Source: Biomphalaria glabrata
Lineage: Eukaryota > Mollusca > Gastropoda > Planorbidae
NCBI RefSeq assembly: GCF_947242115.1
Contig: NC_074712.1
Location: 46,691,838 to 46,755,837 of the forward strand
DNA: 64,000 bases
Reading direction: 5' to 3'
Position numbers and translations under genes: made by a program. The notes below the pieces were generated by a model. That model was given only the letters and a program-made list of their open reading frames with translations. It was not told where the DNA came from and did no database searches. This document shows, piece after piece, positions 40,988-51,364 of this stretch (its first letter is position 1; every line of letters begins with the position of its first letter).

Positions 40988-41024
40988 TAGGGTTAGGGTT
41001 TACTGGGCGTTAGGGTTAGGGTTT
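40988..41024 (+). repeat. Short interstitial TTAGGG-like stretch
   Basis: GGGTTAGGGTTTACTGGG followed by CGTTAGGGTTAGGGTTTGG gives three TTAGGG hexamers in 37 bases. TTAGGG is the telomere repeat of molluscs. It is too short to indicate a fused telomere by itself. Confidence 0.7.
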
Positions 41025-41315
41025 GGAAAAAAATCGCCCCCCCCCCCCACTCCAAAGTTCTGGATCCGCTTATGCAGTATTATGACTAACTCCTTTGTCG
41101 AATCTTATCTTATACAGATAATATTTCATAATATAGTAGCCTAAATATAGTCCTAAGTGTATCAGTGTGTTAACCTAGTCGTTCATGTTAATTAGATATT
41201 TAACCTCTGCTTTGTCGATTCAATATACCCATTCTATTTTCTAATCATACTCTAACGACCTCTTTCTCAAACTTTACTATACCCCCCTCCCCAAAAAAAC
41301 GTTCGCCATCCCTAT

Positions 41316-41561
41316 TGCGGGGCTGGTCTTAAATAATTGGAGGCGAATTGAATTTGGTGGCCCGATTGAAATAAACAAAAACAACTAAACAGCTGAAAAT
41401 AAATTACGCATTTTATTTTAAAACCTAGTGCACTCTAACATTAACATTGGGTTAAGTTTCACTATTTCTTCTTTTAAAAAAATTGTTATAAGTCCTGTGC
41501 GGGCACCTACCAATCAGAGTCCCTAGGCGGCCCTCTAGTTTGCCTAAGGCCGACCCTGCCC
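41316..41561. mobile_element. Possible hAT-type MITE
   Basis: Left end GCGGGGCTGGTCTTAA; right end reversed reads GCAGGGTCGGCCTTAG. GGTGGCCC and GGCGGCCC blocks lie inside each end. About 245 bases, no coding. No clean target duplication seen. Confidence 0.5.
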
Positions 41562-43367
41562 TTTAACTAGCTGGGGACTTGGGAAGCGCTGTAAGCTCAC
41601 ACAGTGGAGTCTGGAAGTGTTTTAAAGATGCAATGAAAAATAAAAATACAGATACTTGATTTATAACACAAATTTCCAGTTTTTCACTGCACACATAGAC
41701 AAGCGTTTTTCATGTCAAAAACTAAACCATTGGAACACCAGCTTCGAGTTTTTTACAAAGACAAAGAGAGTCGAAGTGCCGTCGCGCATCTTTTCCGCGC
41801 ACCATACCAATTTGAAAAATCGATGAGCATGCCAAAGAAGAAATTTACTCCGAGAGCCACTTGGATTGACCTTCATTGAGAGTAAAACTTCCCCACACTA
41901 TATTTTATTAGATCTGTAAAAACTTTATCCATTTTCTGACTATCTGATAAAATAGATAAAATTCCCCTGAATAAGAGATCGTCACAAAAGTTATTTTTTT
42001 GGATCACCCTATAAAATGCCACTTTTTTTCCAAAAAATAGAATCTAAATTCCGAAAATACAATCTTTCAGTGTTTTTTTGTTTGGTTTATTTACACTAAA
42101 TCTGGATGCAGACATGTCTAACGTTCCGATAAATGCGTAGTTGCTTATTCAAATTCGCTAGAAAAAGACCGCCAGTACACATAAATTATAGCTTTGACCC
42201 TCCACGTTACGCATTTATTATTGTAGTTTTTTTTCCTATATTATAAACTTCTTTACTGTGCTTTATATACTAATTTTTTTATTCTACATCTATTATAAAT
42301 GAAGATATCAGTAATTTGTTTATTTTAGGACTAAAAATAGATTTGGTCTAGGTCTAGGACTAGATCCACATATAGATTTCTAGGCTTATATGTGCATCTA
42401 CAAGAATGTAATTAAATGTCTTCAGTTTTGTTTTCTATCCGGCTATGGACCTAAATATACCTTATAAATATATATGCGGCTTTATGATATGGTTATCTAG
42501 TAATCTAGTCTTGTATATGTGCATAGGCCAATTGTTTTATTTAATATATCTAGGTATTTTTTATGCCAAAATATACATTGAATATTCTGTGCGTTTATAA
42601 AAAACAATAACCGAAAGCGAAAAGTTCTTAACGCAACGAGTGTTATTGTTATGACTTGTATATAGATGTAGATAATATAGAAGTGTAGATCTAGATCTAG
42701 ATTATAGATTAATCTAGATCTATGTAATATTTGTTTTTCAATTAGACTTACACTTAATAAATGACTTATAATTATTTACCTAATAAAGTATATGTCCTTG
42801 GAGATATACATTTCTTAATCTAATCTAGATTATATATAGATCTAGATCTAGATCTAGATTATCATTATAGTACGACTTAGTACGTCGTACAAGTGTAAAT
42901 ACTAAATAGTGTAATTGATTTATCATCTTCTTATGATGATATTTAATGATATTATTTAATATTATAATTATTGATTTTAAACACTAAAAGTAAAAGACAA
43001 AAGTCATGAAAGTGCAACATTCTCATCATTCTGAGTTCATTGTAACAACTTATTTAGTTACAACACAAGTACTGAAGTAGAAGTAGTTTCAAGTAGAGAT
43101 CTAGATCTACTTACTTCTAGATTCTATCTAGACTTATATGTCTTTTTTGTCACAAATTAGTGACAATTGAATTTGAAGTGTTTAATAAGTTTATAGATCT
43201 AGTAAGTATCCCTATTAATTAGGCTATTACTAGTATTACCTATTAGATGCCTCATATATATATATTAGTTTTAGTTTATGATTAATTATCATTATAGTAA
43301 ATTATAAATAATCCAAATTGTTGTAATACACTTTAATGTATACACATAAAAATAATGATAGAATAAT

Positions 43368-43812
43368 CATTCGTCTCCTTCAGTCGTAGAACGACTATGG
43401 TTCATCTCATAGCACATTTCCTCATGTGGCTGTGAGCCCTATTTTGGAGAGACACTCCCCTCCATAGATAGCGCAGATTAAGGTGGCTTTTTCTTTGTTG
43501 GTAGAGGAGCTGGCCTTTTTCAGATTGTACGTTTTTCTTCCTGAGCTGAGACCCATGTACTTTCACAGTCCATAGCTTTCTAGGTCTCTCTCCATCAGTT
43601 GCAGTCTAGAGCTATGTCTTCCCTATTGTCAGTATTGATGTTCACTGATTTGAGGTTGAATGTATTATTACAGATAGCATAATTCGTGTATAATGGCGTC
43701 CAGCTTGTTATCGTCTATGAGGATGGAGGGTGGTGCTGTAGCAGGTGGTCCCATAACATTGTTTTCTTCGTGCTAATAGTATTCCAAAGAGGGTTGGGCC
43801 CAGGACACATCC
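43368..43812 (-). mobile_element. 445-bp repeat inserted in E1, flanked by ~48-bp direct repeats
   Basis: The flanks 43318-43367 and 43813-43861 are the same sequence with a few differences (GTAATACACTTTAATGTATA versus GTAAATACACTTTAATGTAT). The insert resembles a repeat family common in snails; weak minus-strand similarity to the LINE motif GCVLGPTLFGIL appears near 43770-43805. No poly(A). Confidence 0.6.
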
Positions 43813-44330
43813 TTGTTGTAAATACACTTTAATGTATACATAATAATAAGGATAGAATAATATTTAATAAATAATATGAAACTTATCTAGTTATATATTA
43901 TTCTATAAATTAGTCACTGTAAATCAATTTTGTTTTTAATAGTGCATCTTTGACATCTTTAATCGTAAATTAATAGTAATAATAGCCTATATGATATATA
44001 TATTTAGTATATAATTGGGTATACCAAACTATGTGGTTATATTTTCATGCTGATGGGTTTAAATTTTATTTATACAAATGTACTGCAAATTATTCATGTT
44101 TAGTTACACTATTAACACATTAAGTTTATTTTTGTGTGTGCTTGTAGGCTTTAGACTACCATCTGAATATCATTAAACATGTATAATTATGATTTAAACA
44201 ACTATATAAGATATCTAGATATTCAGTATCATCCTGATCTAAGTATTATTTGAATGTTTGATTTCAATGTTTTTTCTGTTTTCTTTTTCAATTTTCAGAT
44301 TAAAGTAGTTTTGAAAATGAATCTCTTGTA

Positions 44331-47300
44331 ATGGGTGGTGATAAATGTGCTATTCTTGGCTGCTCTTCCACTAGAAGTAGATGCAAAGGTGTGTCGTTTT
44401 TCAAGTTACCTAAGTTGGGTAAAGGAATAGAAAGAGATAAATGGGCAAAGCAGTTAGTATTATCAATAAATAGATCTGACAAGAAATTTGATCCCAACAA
44501 GGCTAGGATTTGCTCACTACATTTTCAACCGTCTTGCATTAGAACAGGTAATTCTAATTGTTTAATATTTATATTATTTGAACCAAAATAAAGATGTTTG
44601 ACCTTGGGTATTCTAGATCTGTTGTTTTTTTTCATTTCCACATTTTGCATAATTTACTTATTTAATTATATTTTAATGTAGCCTACTTTTCACAGGCACC
44701 ACAGGAAAAAGATTCTTATTACCTGGGAGTATACCGACTGAGTTGATGCCTACCATTGCACTGCCAAATACGAAAAACAGTCACAGGAATCCACCAGTAA
44801 ATACATTATTTATTTTTTTACAATACTGGCTTCAAAATAGGTTACTTCCATGTTAAGAAATATTTAAAGGTCTCTTCTAAATGTTTTTACTCATTGGTAT
44901 AGACAGGGGAATGGGTTTTTTGGAGTTCAACCTCACCCACCAAAAAGGACATGTGAGTGTAAGGGGATTAGTGAATTATTTTGTTGAAATTCATTTAATT
45001 GGAAGGGAGATTTTAATGTTAATTATCACTTGCCCTAGCATTGCAAATGGAATTGTGAGATAAACCATGAGCGTATTTCAATTTAACCCGCCAGTCTAAA
45101 ACCTTCCTCAATCCCTCCAGGGGATGGGATATTGAGGCTAGAACACAAATTCAATTATATGTGTTACAAAAAACAAAAAAAAACAAAGGCAAGATAGTCA
45201 CCAAATCCAATGAGTATAGGGGTAAGTGGGGTTTTCAGTTTAAAAAATTCTATAGATAGAATTGGGTTTAAAAAACCCCTCTTTAATTAAAGAAAAAAAA
45301 AAGAAAATAATAAATTGTATTGTGTGTGTGTGCACAAAAGTTTTTTTTTTTTTTTTAAGTAACCCCCCCCCCTCATTTGCTCCCGCCCTCCCAACAAAAA
45401 ACATGGCTACACACATGCCTGTTATTATAAATTTATTATATATATATATGTTACTGGCGAATGGATTAGGGAGAGGTTAAACATATGTTAAACATATATT
45501 AGTTTGTCCTTTCAGTTAAGTTTAGGGTTGCAGGATGTACATGTGTGTATCAGTCAACTTCCATGTAAAATGTTTGTATTTTATGTTCATATGTTTAAAA
45601 GTTAAAATATTATAGTACTGTCATTAGATGTATTAAACATATATCCCATATATTTGTTAAGTGTTTTGAACTTATGTGTTGTAATGTCTGTATCGATTAG
45701 TGTGTATTTGGTGTGGCATTAAAAGAGCTGATCATAAATCTTAATTGATGTGTTAACTTTTGTGAAAGACCAATTATGGGGACATTTGATAACTCATTCA
45801 CTGTTTCCCCATAAAATACAAATTTAATAAGAGTAAATTTTTTTTTTTGTCATGATTCCGTTTGAAATTAAAATTGAACGCAAGATTTATTATGTTATTG
45901 TAGGTGGAGCGCCCAGCACCTGCCGTCGCCAATAGAGTTGCATATTACTCCTTTTCCGACGTAAAAAGAGATGCAACCGTCATAACTCTTCCATGGTGCC
46001 TAATAGAGAATTCCGAAAACTCAGTTGTATTTGGACTAATTGAAAATGATACATCTATTTTAAAATTTAAAGTTTTTTTTAAAAATAATTTTGTTATAGA
46101 TGTTCATATTTATGGTATCCCTGCCCCACATCTCTCACAAAGTTATGAGGGAGTAAAAATAAAAACATATCTCAATTTTCTTTTATCAAAATCTGTTTGT
46201 CCTGGTGTAAGGCAAAAACATTTGCAAGGGTTTGCTAGTCTTCCGGAAAAAACAGATCAAACAAGTTATTTTAGGCATATTCTAAACAAGACAGATTATG
46301 GAACAAACAACTTTTATCACTTCTCAACTATCCGATCTCGGCATTGTTTGCTCCTTTCTGATGGCGCTTGCACAAAGTGCAAAGATTCTGGGCGTTTACT
46401 ACATAAAAAGTGGACTAGAGCAGAGCTAAGCAAGAAAACTCCACTGAAGTTGAATAGTTCTATGAACTCTACATGCCCTACAAAATTAAAAGATACACTA
46501 AAAAGTAGTAGGAAAGAAAATAAAATTTTGGCAAAAAAATTACAATTCTTTAATGAAAGCCTTAAAAAAAATTACATTGAACTTAGAGAAGATGTACATT
46601 CAGGCATTAAAAATTTTTTGGACAATGCTGCCATCACAGATCCATTATCTAAATTATTCTGGGAAGAACAAAAGAAAGCGTTCGACTCTAAAGCATATGG
46701 CATGCGTTGGCATCCAACTATGTTAAGACTGGCAATTTTATTGCATAGTAGGAGCCCAACAGCTTACCAAACATTGAGAAAAACAGGTCTACTCAAACTA
46801 CCAGGTGAAGCAACACTTAGAGACTATACAAACTCCATTCAACCTCAAACTGGTTTTAATTCTGATGTTATTGATGAAATTAATCAAGCAACTAAAGATT
46901 TTACTGAACATGAGCGCTATATTGTATTACTTCATGACGAAATGGCCATAAAAAGTGATCTGGTGTATGATCAGCGAAGTGGAGAAGTTGTAGGATTTGT
47001 CAACAGTGACCAAATAAAAGACGGCTCATCATACCAACTTGCTACCCATGTACTTTTATTTTACATTGTAGGGATTAGTACCACTTTTAAAATGAGTTTA
47101 TGTTATTTTGGAACAGAGTCTGTAACACCCTCGGATCTATATACTTGCTATTGGAAAGCTGTCCAAAATTTAGAAAATCATTGTGGACTAAAAGTTATTG
47201 TTTCTACATGTGATAAAGCTTCTGCCAATGTTAAACTACATCAATTACATAGTAATCAATTTGATAGTAATATTTGCTTCAAAACAATTAATCATTGTGC

Positions 47301-48159
47301 AACTGACAGGTTTATCTATTTTATATCTGACGTGCCACACTTACTCAAAACAGTTCGAAATAACATTTTCAAATCAGGTTTTGGCAAATCTAGACTGCTA
47401 TGGAACAACGGAAATCACATTTTATGGAGCCATATTGTTGACTTGTACAATAGAGATATATCATCAGAACTATTTAGAACACATTTGACATCAGATCACA
47501 TAAATCTAACATCACACTCCATTATGAATGTTCAACTTGCAGCACAGGTTCTTAGCAAAAGTGTAGGCTCAGTTATGCAAGCATATGGCTCAAAAGAAAG
47601 TCAAGAAACAGCAAAGTTTATTTTATTGATGGATAGGTTTTTTGACTGCATGAATAGCAGATCACTATCTGAAGCTCATTCTGTACATAAGCCAGACCTT
47701 CTACCTTATACAAATTGTAATGATCCTAGATTTGATTTTTTAAACAATGAATTTATGGATTATTTAAATAAGTGGAAAAGCTGTGTAGAGAAGAGAGAAG
47801 GACAATTTAATACCAGTCAGAGAAATAAAATGTTTCTTAGTCATCAAACGTACAAGGGTCTTGTGATGACTATAAATTCTTTCACAGAAGCTACTAGATA
47901 TCTTTTAGAGAATGGGGTCAAATATGTTCTGAGTAACAGATTTTGTCAGGATCCTCTTGAAGAGCATTTTGGAAGACACCGGTGTTTAGGCCACACTAAT
48001 GAAAATCCAAATCTGTGGACATTTGGATATCAAGAAAATAAACTTAGGCTTCAGAGAAACTTTACACTGGCTTTTCAGCCAAGAGGAAATGTTCAATCCC
48101 ACCACAATGAAATGAATAGCCACATAAGTTGCAGTCCACTAAAAAAGAAAAAAAAATAA
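44331..48159 (+). CDS. THAP/P-type DNA transposase, 3 coding exons
   Basis: Coding exons 44331-44547, 44696-44796 and 45904-48159, GT-AG throughout with matching phases; 857 residues (Drosophila P about 751, human THAP9 903). Residues 1-90 form a THAP zinc finger (CAILGC ... CSLHF, then a PTIALP version of the AVPTIF box). A coiled, lysine-rich stretch follows (about 265-295), then the RNase H-like core: LLHDEM (D451), STCDKAS (D543), DVPHLLKTVRNN and QDPLEEHFGRHR (E792 or E793). These fit the DDE residues and the inserted GTP-binding-type domain of P transposases. It ends in a basic tail. An acceptor at 44297-44298 suggests a 5' non-coding exon. A DNA transposon has inserted in intron 2, but no stop or frameshift was seen in the exons. 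Likely the autonomous gene of E1; a domesticated THAP9-like gene is less likely given the terminal repeats. Confidence 0.9.
44892..45417. mobile_element. GGGCGTAGCC-family copy in the transposase intron
   Basis: Starts CATTGGTATAGACAGGGG and ends ATGGCTACACACATG, diverged versions of the termini at 37474-39471, with GTTTAAAAAACCCC motifs inside. No clear target duplication. It lies wholly in intron 2 of the E1 transposase, so it need not harm the gene. Confidence 0.6.
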
Positions 48160-49689
48160 ATTGCGATTTAAATTAAATATTTTTAAATTCAGTATAGTAT
48201 AATCTGTGATTTTGTATTAGGTTGAACAGAAAATTATACTTTGATCAGTTGAAATAGTAAATTCCATATATGCATTAAGCATTACACATATTTTTTTCCC
48301 ATGCACATTTGTCAGAGTTGCAACCACTCAAACTGATTTTCAGTATAATTGTATCTCTTTATCTTTTTTGTGTTTCAGAAAAATAATCTATAAATTTATT
48401 TATATACAAAAGATTCTCTGATACCATATCCTATATAACATTAGCTTTAAATTTTATATGACTAAATATGGTTTTCTTTTTTCACATTGGCATACAAGTA
48501 CATGCACTAGTTCTTGACACTATGTATAAATTCTTAATAGTAGAAATATAAAAAATGTTATGTTCACATGTAAAAGATATCAGTCGAGCTGATGTTTAAA
48601 TTAATATTATTAACTATGGTTTTGTGATTGTGCCAAAACTATAAATTAAAGTTATTGTCTTTAATAAGAACACACAGTTTGATATTATGTGTGATGACAA
48701 GTAATTAAAAAAAAAGTATAATTGAGCAAGACAGATGTTTATTTTTCCTGATCAAAATTTATTTGCAATTTCTTTTTTTTTTTTTTGGTTAAATTTTGAA
48801 TTTGTTTAATATTATTTGTTATAACAAAAATTAAAAGTACACTAAGGATTAAACTCAAGCAAATTTTAGTACAAAAATTTATACATTTTAACTAATCATA
48901 GCCCATCAATTTATTGATTTACTGTCATTATAAAAGATAACCAGAATATACTATAACCAGGTCTCAAAAATGTAACAATATTAATTAATATTGGCAGGCA
49001 ACAAAGTACATACTCTTACAGTAAAAAAGATGAGATTCATCAAAAAGCATACATCATACATTCCCTAATAAACGTTTTAACAATCATTTCAAAACACCAA
49101 AAGCATAAAGGACATTGACAGTTTTAATTTACAATTTATCAGTTAGATAAGTTACTAATTTTACTAGCTCTAAATTGTATTAATTAAGAAAAATAAAAAA
49201 AAAATATTAATAATAATAGTGTGCATGTAGCAGGAAAACATTAAGCATATAAGCATTATTTAAGGGACAAATTTATAACATTTGCAGATGATTGAAATTA
49301 ATTGAACAAAGAAAATATTGATGAATGAAATAACTAGGAATAAAAAATGAACAATCATTTTCACCCACAACAATGCCAAATAATAGTAGTAAAAAATAAA
49401 GATCTTCTTCATTTATAATAATAATAATGGCATAATTATGCAAACCCACTTGTGATATGTATATTTTTATACATTACATGCAGACACAGCCATTATCCAC
49501 CATTTAGACCTTAGTTTTTACACACTGAACAATGAAAATTAACTTAGTTTGATAATAAATTAAAAATCACAATATCAGAGTGAACATTTAAATTGTTATA
49601 TCTTGATTTATACATTTAATAGCTCAATAGTTTAGATCTCTAGCATCAGGATAAAAGTATGAAAAAACATGTTGAATCATTCTGGTTTC
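48160..49689. other. E1 interior between the transposase and the second gene
   Basis: AT-rich, no frame of note. It separates two convergent genes and probably holds both 3' UTRs. AATAAA-type words are frequent, so a poly(A) site cannot be chosen. Confidence 0.5.
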
Positions 49690-50321
49690 TTATTTTTTCA
49701 CTTGTTTTAGCTTTTTTCTCAAACCCTTTTCTTTGGATGATATTTGTTTTTGTTTTCTATATTTCTCTAAAAACAATTTGCACTTTCTGTGAACTCTAAT
49801 CTTGAAGAAAAGTTTTAAAATTAATTTTAAAATAAACATTTTTTCTGAATGTTCAGCAAGTGAATGGTTGCAGGAATCAAAAAAGCATTTTACAATATCA
49901 TTAGTGTCTAAACACCTTTTTATAAAGCTTTCTAAACTGAAAAATGATTCAACAGGGTTGGGGAAAATAATTCTAAATATTGATTCTATTTTTACAAAAA
50001 AAGTACTTAGATCAGATCTAATGTGAATAAGGCTACCTCTATTAAGAACATTTGTGAGGGAACAACTTTCACTCTTTTCTGAATCATTTTCAACAAGTAC
50101 ATTTATTATATTCAATTTAATGTGTTTTTTGACATTTTAATTTTAACAAGAGTAATAATGTCAATTTTTGTGCTTAAAGAAGTAAACTTTGCTTACTGGT
50201 AAATCAAACATTGAATCTATTTCAATATTTTCAAAGTCTTCCCAAATAGGAGATTCATAATCCACAAGCAATTCTGGTACATCATTAGAACAAGTTGCCA
50301 TTGTTCTGGACTTGTTAACAA
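49690..50321 (-). CDS. Possible second gene of the P-type element (unknown protein)
   Basis: On the minus strand an exon at 50321-50197 has acceptor GTTTCAG, an ATG at 50301 and donor GTAAGC. It encodes 35 residues starting MATCSNDVPELLVDYE, acidic. E2 carries a homologous exon (55686-55811). Downstream, 50115-49690 is open for 141 codons: hydrophobic/helical then strongly basic, ending KKLKQVKK. Joining them needs an acceptor near 50061 (phase 0, after AGAAAAG); this junction is weak, so the gene model is tentative. I recognise no domain. It is convergent with the transposase and inside the same terminal repeats. Alternatives: a chance frame, or the last exons of a captured host gene. Confidence 0.4.
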
Positions 50322-50712
50322 CTGAAACAGTACAAGTAATTTTTAAATAGATCTAACTGGTATACTATATCAGATATGAAGTGTTGTCAAGAAAAGTAAT
50401 GTGGAATGTCTACATTGTAAATTGTCTAACATATATTCAACTGAACAATCCAGATAGTTAGAAGATGCAATTAGTTTAATTAGTTAGAAACTAAGAAAGT
50501 GTAGATATAGATCTATATATATTATAGGCCATTTAAATAAGATCTATCATATAAACCAGACATCAACTAGATCTATAGTCTACAGTTCGGTTATTGTAAA
50601 AACAGAATTAGAAATTTAAGTATTATATTTAACATAGGCCTACCTAGGATCTAGAGTAGATCTAGATCTAGTAGTTGCTTTTTAATTATGGTAGCCTATT
50701 ATAAATCCATTG

Positions 50713-50885
50713 CTTTTATTTTGGGACTGTACGCACCGGTATGGCGTACCGGCACCTTTTTCAATGTGGGAAAAAAAATTACTTTTCTAGTATTTTAAAG
50801 TTTATTATTCATTTATTAATAGTTAAAAAATAGGCAATTCTTCACTGGATACCGGCACCTATTTATTTACAAAAAAAGCACTGTA
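50713..50885. mobile_element. Small MITE-like element
   Basis: GTACCGGCACC near the left and GGATACCGGCACC at the right, with an AAAAAAGCACTG end. It is about 170 bases, inserted in E1, with no coding. From memory it resembles a short snail repeat; boundaries approximate. Confidence 0.35.
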
Positions 50886-51364
50886 TAAATCCATTGAATG
50901 TGTGTGTCTAAGTAGGCTACTTTATGTCGCACCGGAGACTGCGTATTCACGTGAAAAACTGCTTTCCTTCTTGAGATTCGGACTTGATGACAACTTTTAT
51001 TTTAATAATTGAGTGAATCGATTAAAGTATTCCAATTTTATATTTCAAAAAAAATATGTCTGCGCTCCATCATGGGCATACAATGGCAAGACTGCGCCTT
51101 AAATATCAGCTTAAACGTCATCTTAATTTAACTGAAATATTAGCGAGATTTTGGCTGCAGGCGGCTTCCCAACAAAATAGTTGGATTCCCCCCCCCCCCC
51201 CCCCAAAAAAAAAAAACAAAACTACGGTAGGCATAAACATACGGTATGAGAAAAAAAAAGGAATCTACTGCCAAAGACATAGGTGCACGGCGGAAAGAGA
51301 ACAATATAAACTGACAAGACAGACAACACGGGGTATAGCAAAATATGTACTATTATAGACTATG

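Larger units (their letters stand above)
36743..41074. mobile_element. G-rich composite element with 8-bp target duplication
   Basis: Left end CACTGGCGGATCCAGG and right end CTGGATCCGCTTATG form imperfect inverted repeats (12 of 15). CAGTATTA flanks both sides (36735-36742 and 41075-41082). The left part has repeated C-run/G-run modules followed by GTAGAAATCACAG or AGAAATCATAG (37045, 37230, 37383). No transposase of its own was found. The 8-bp duplication fits a hAT-type non-autonomous element. It contains a nested element, a 97-bp satellite and microsatellites. A truncated relative lies at 3915-4320. Confidence 0.75.

Noticed and set aside
40809-41144. Open frame rich in Arg, Val and Cys
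   Set aside because: It is the translation of the TA/TG/CG microsatellite and TTAGGG-like repeats.
49802-50026. 74-codon + strand frame opposite the second-gene region
   Set aside because: It is the antisense shadow of the longer minus-strand frame and has no splice or homology support.
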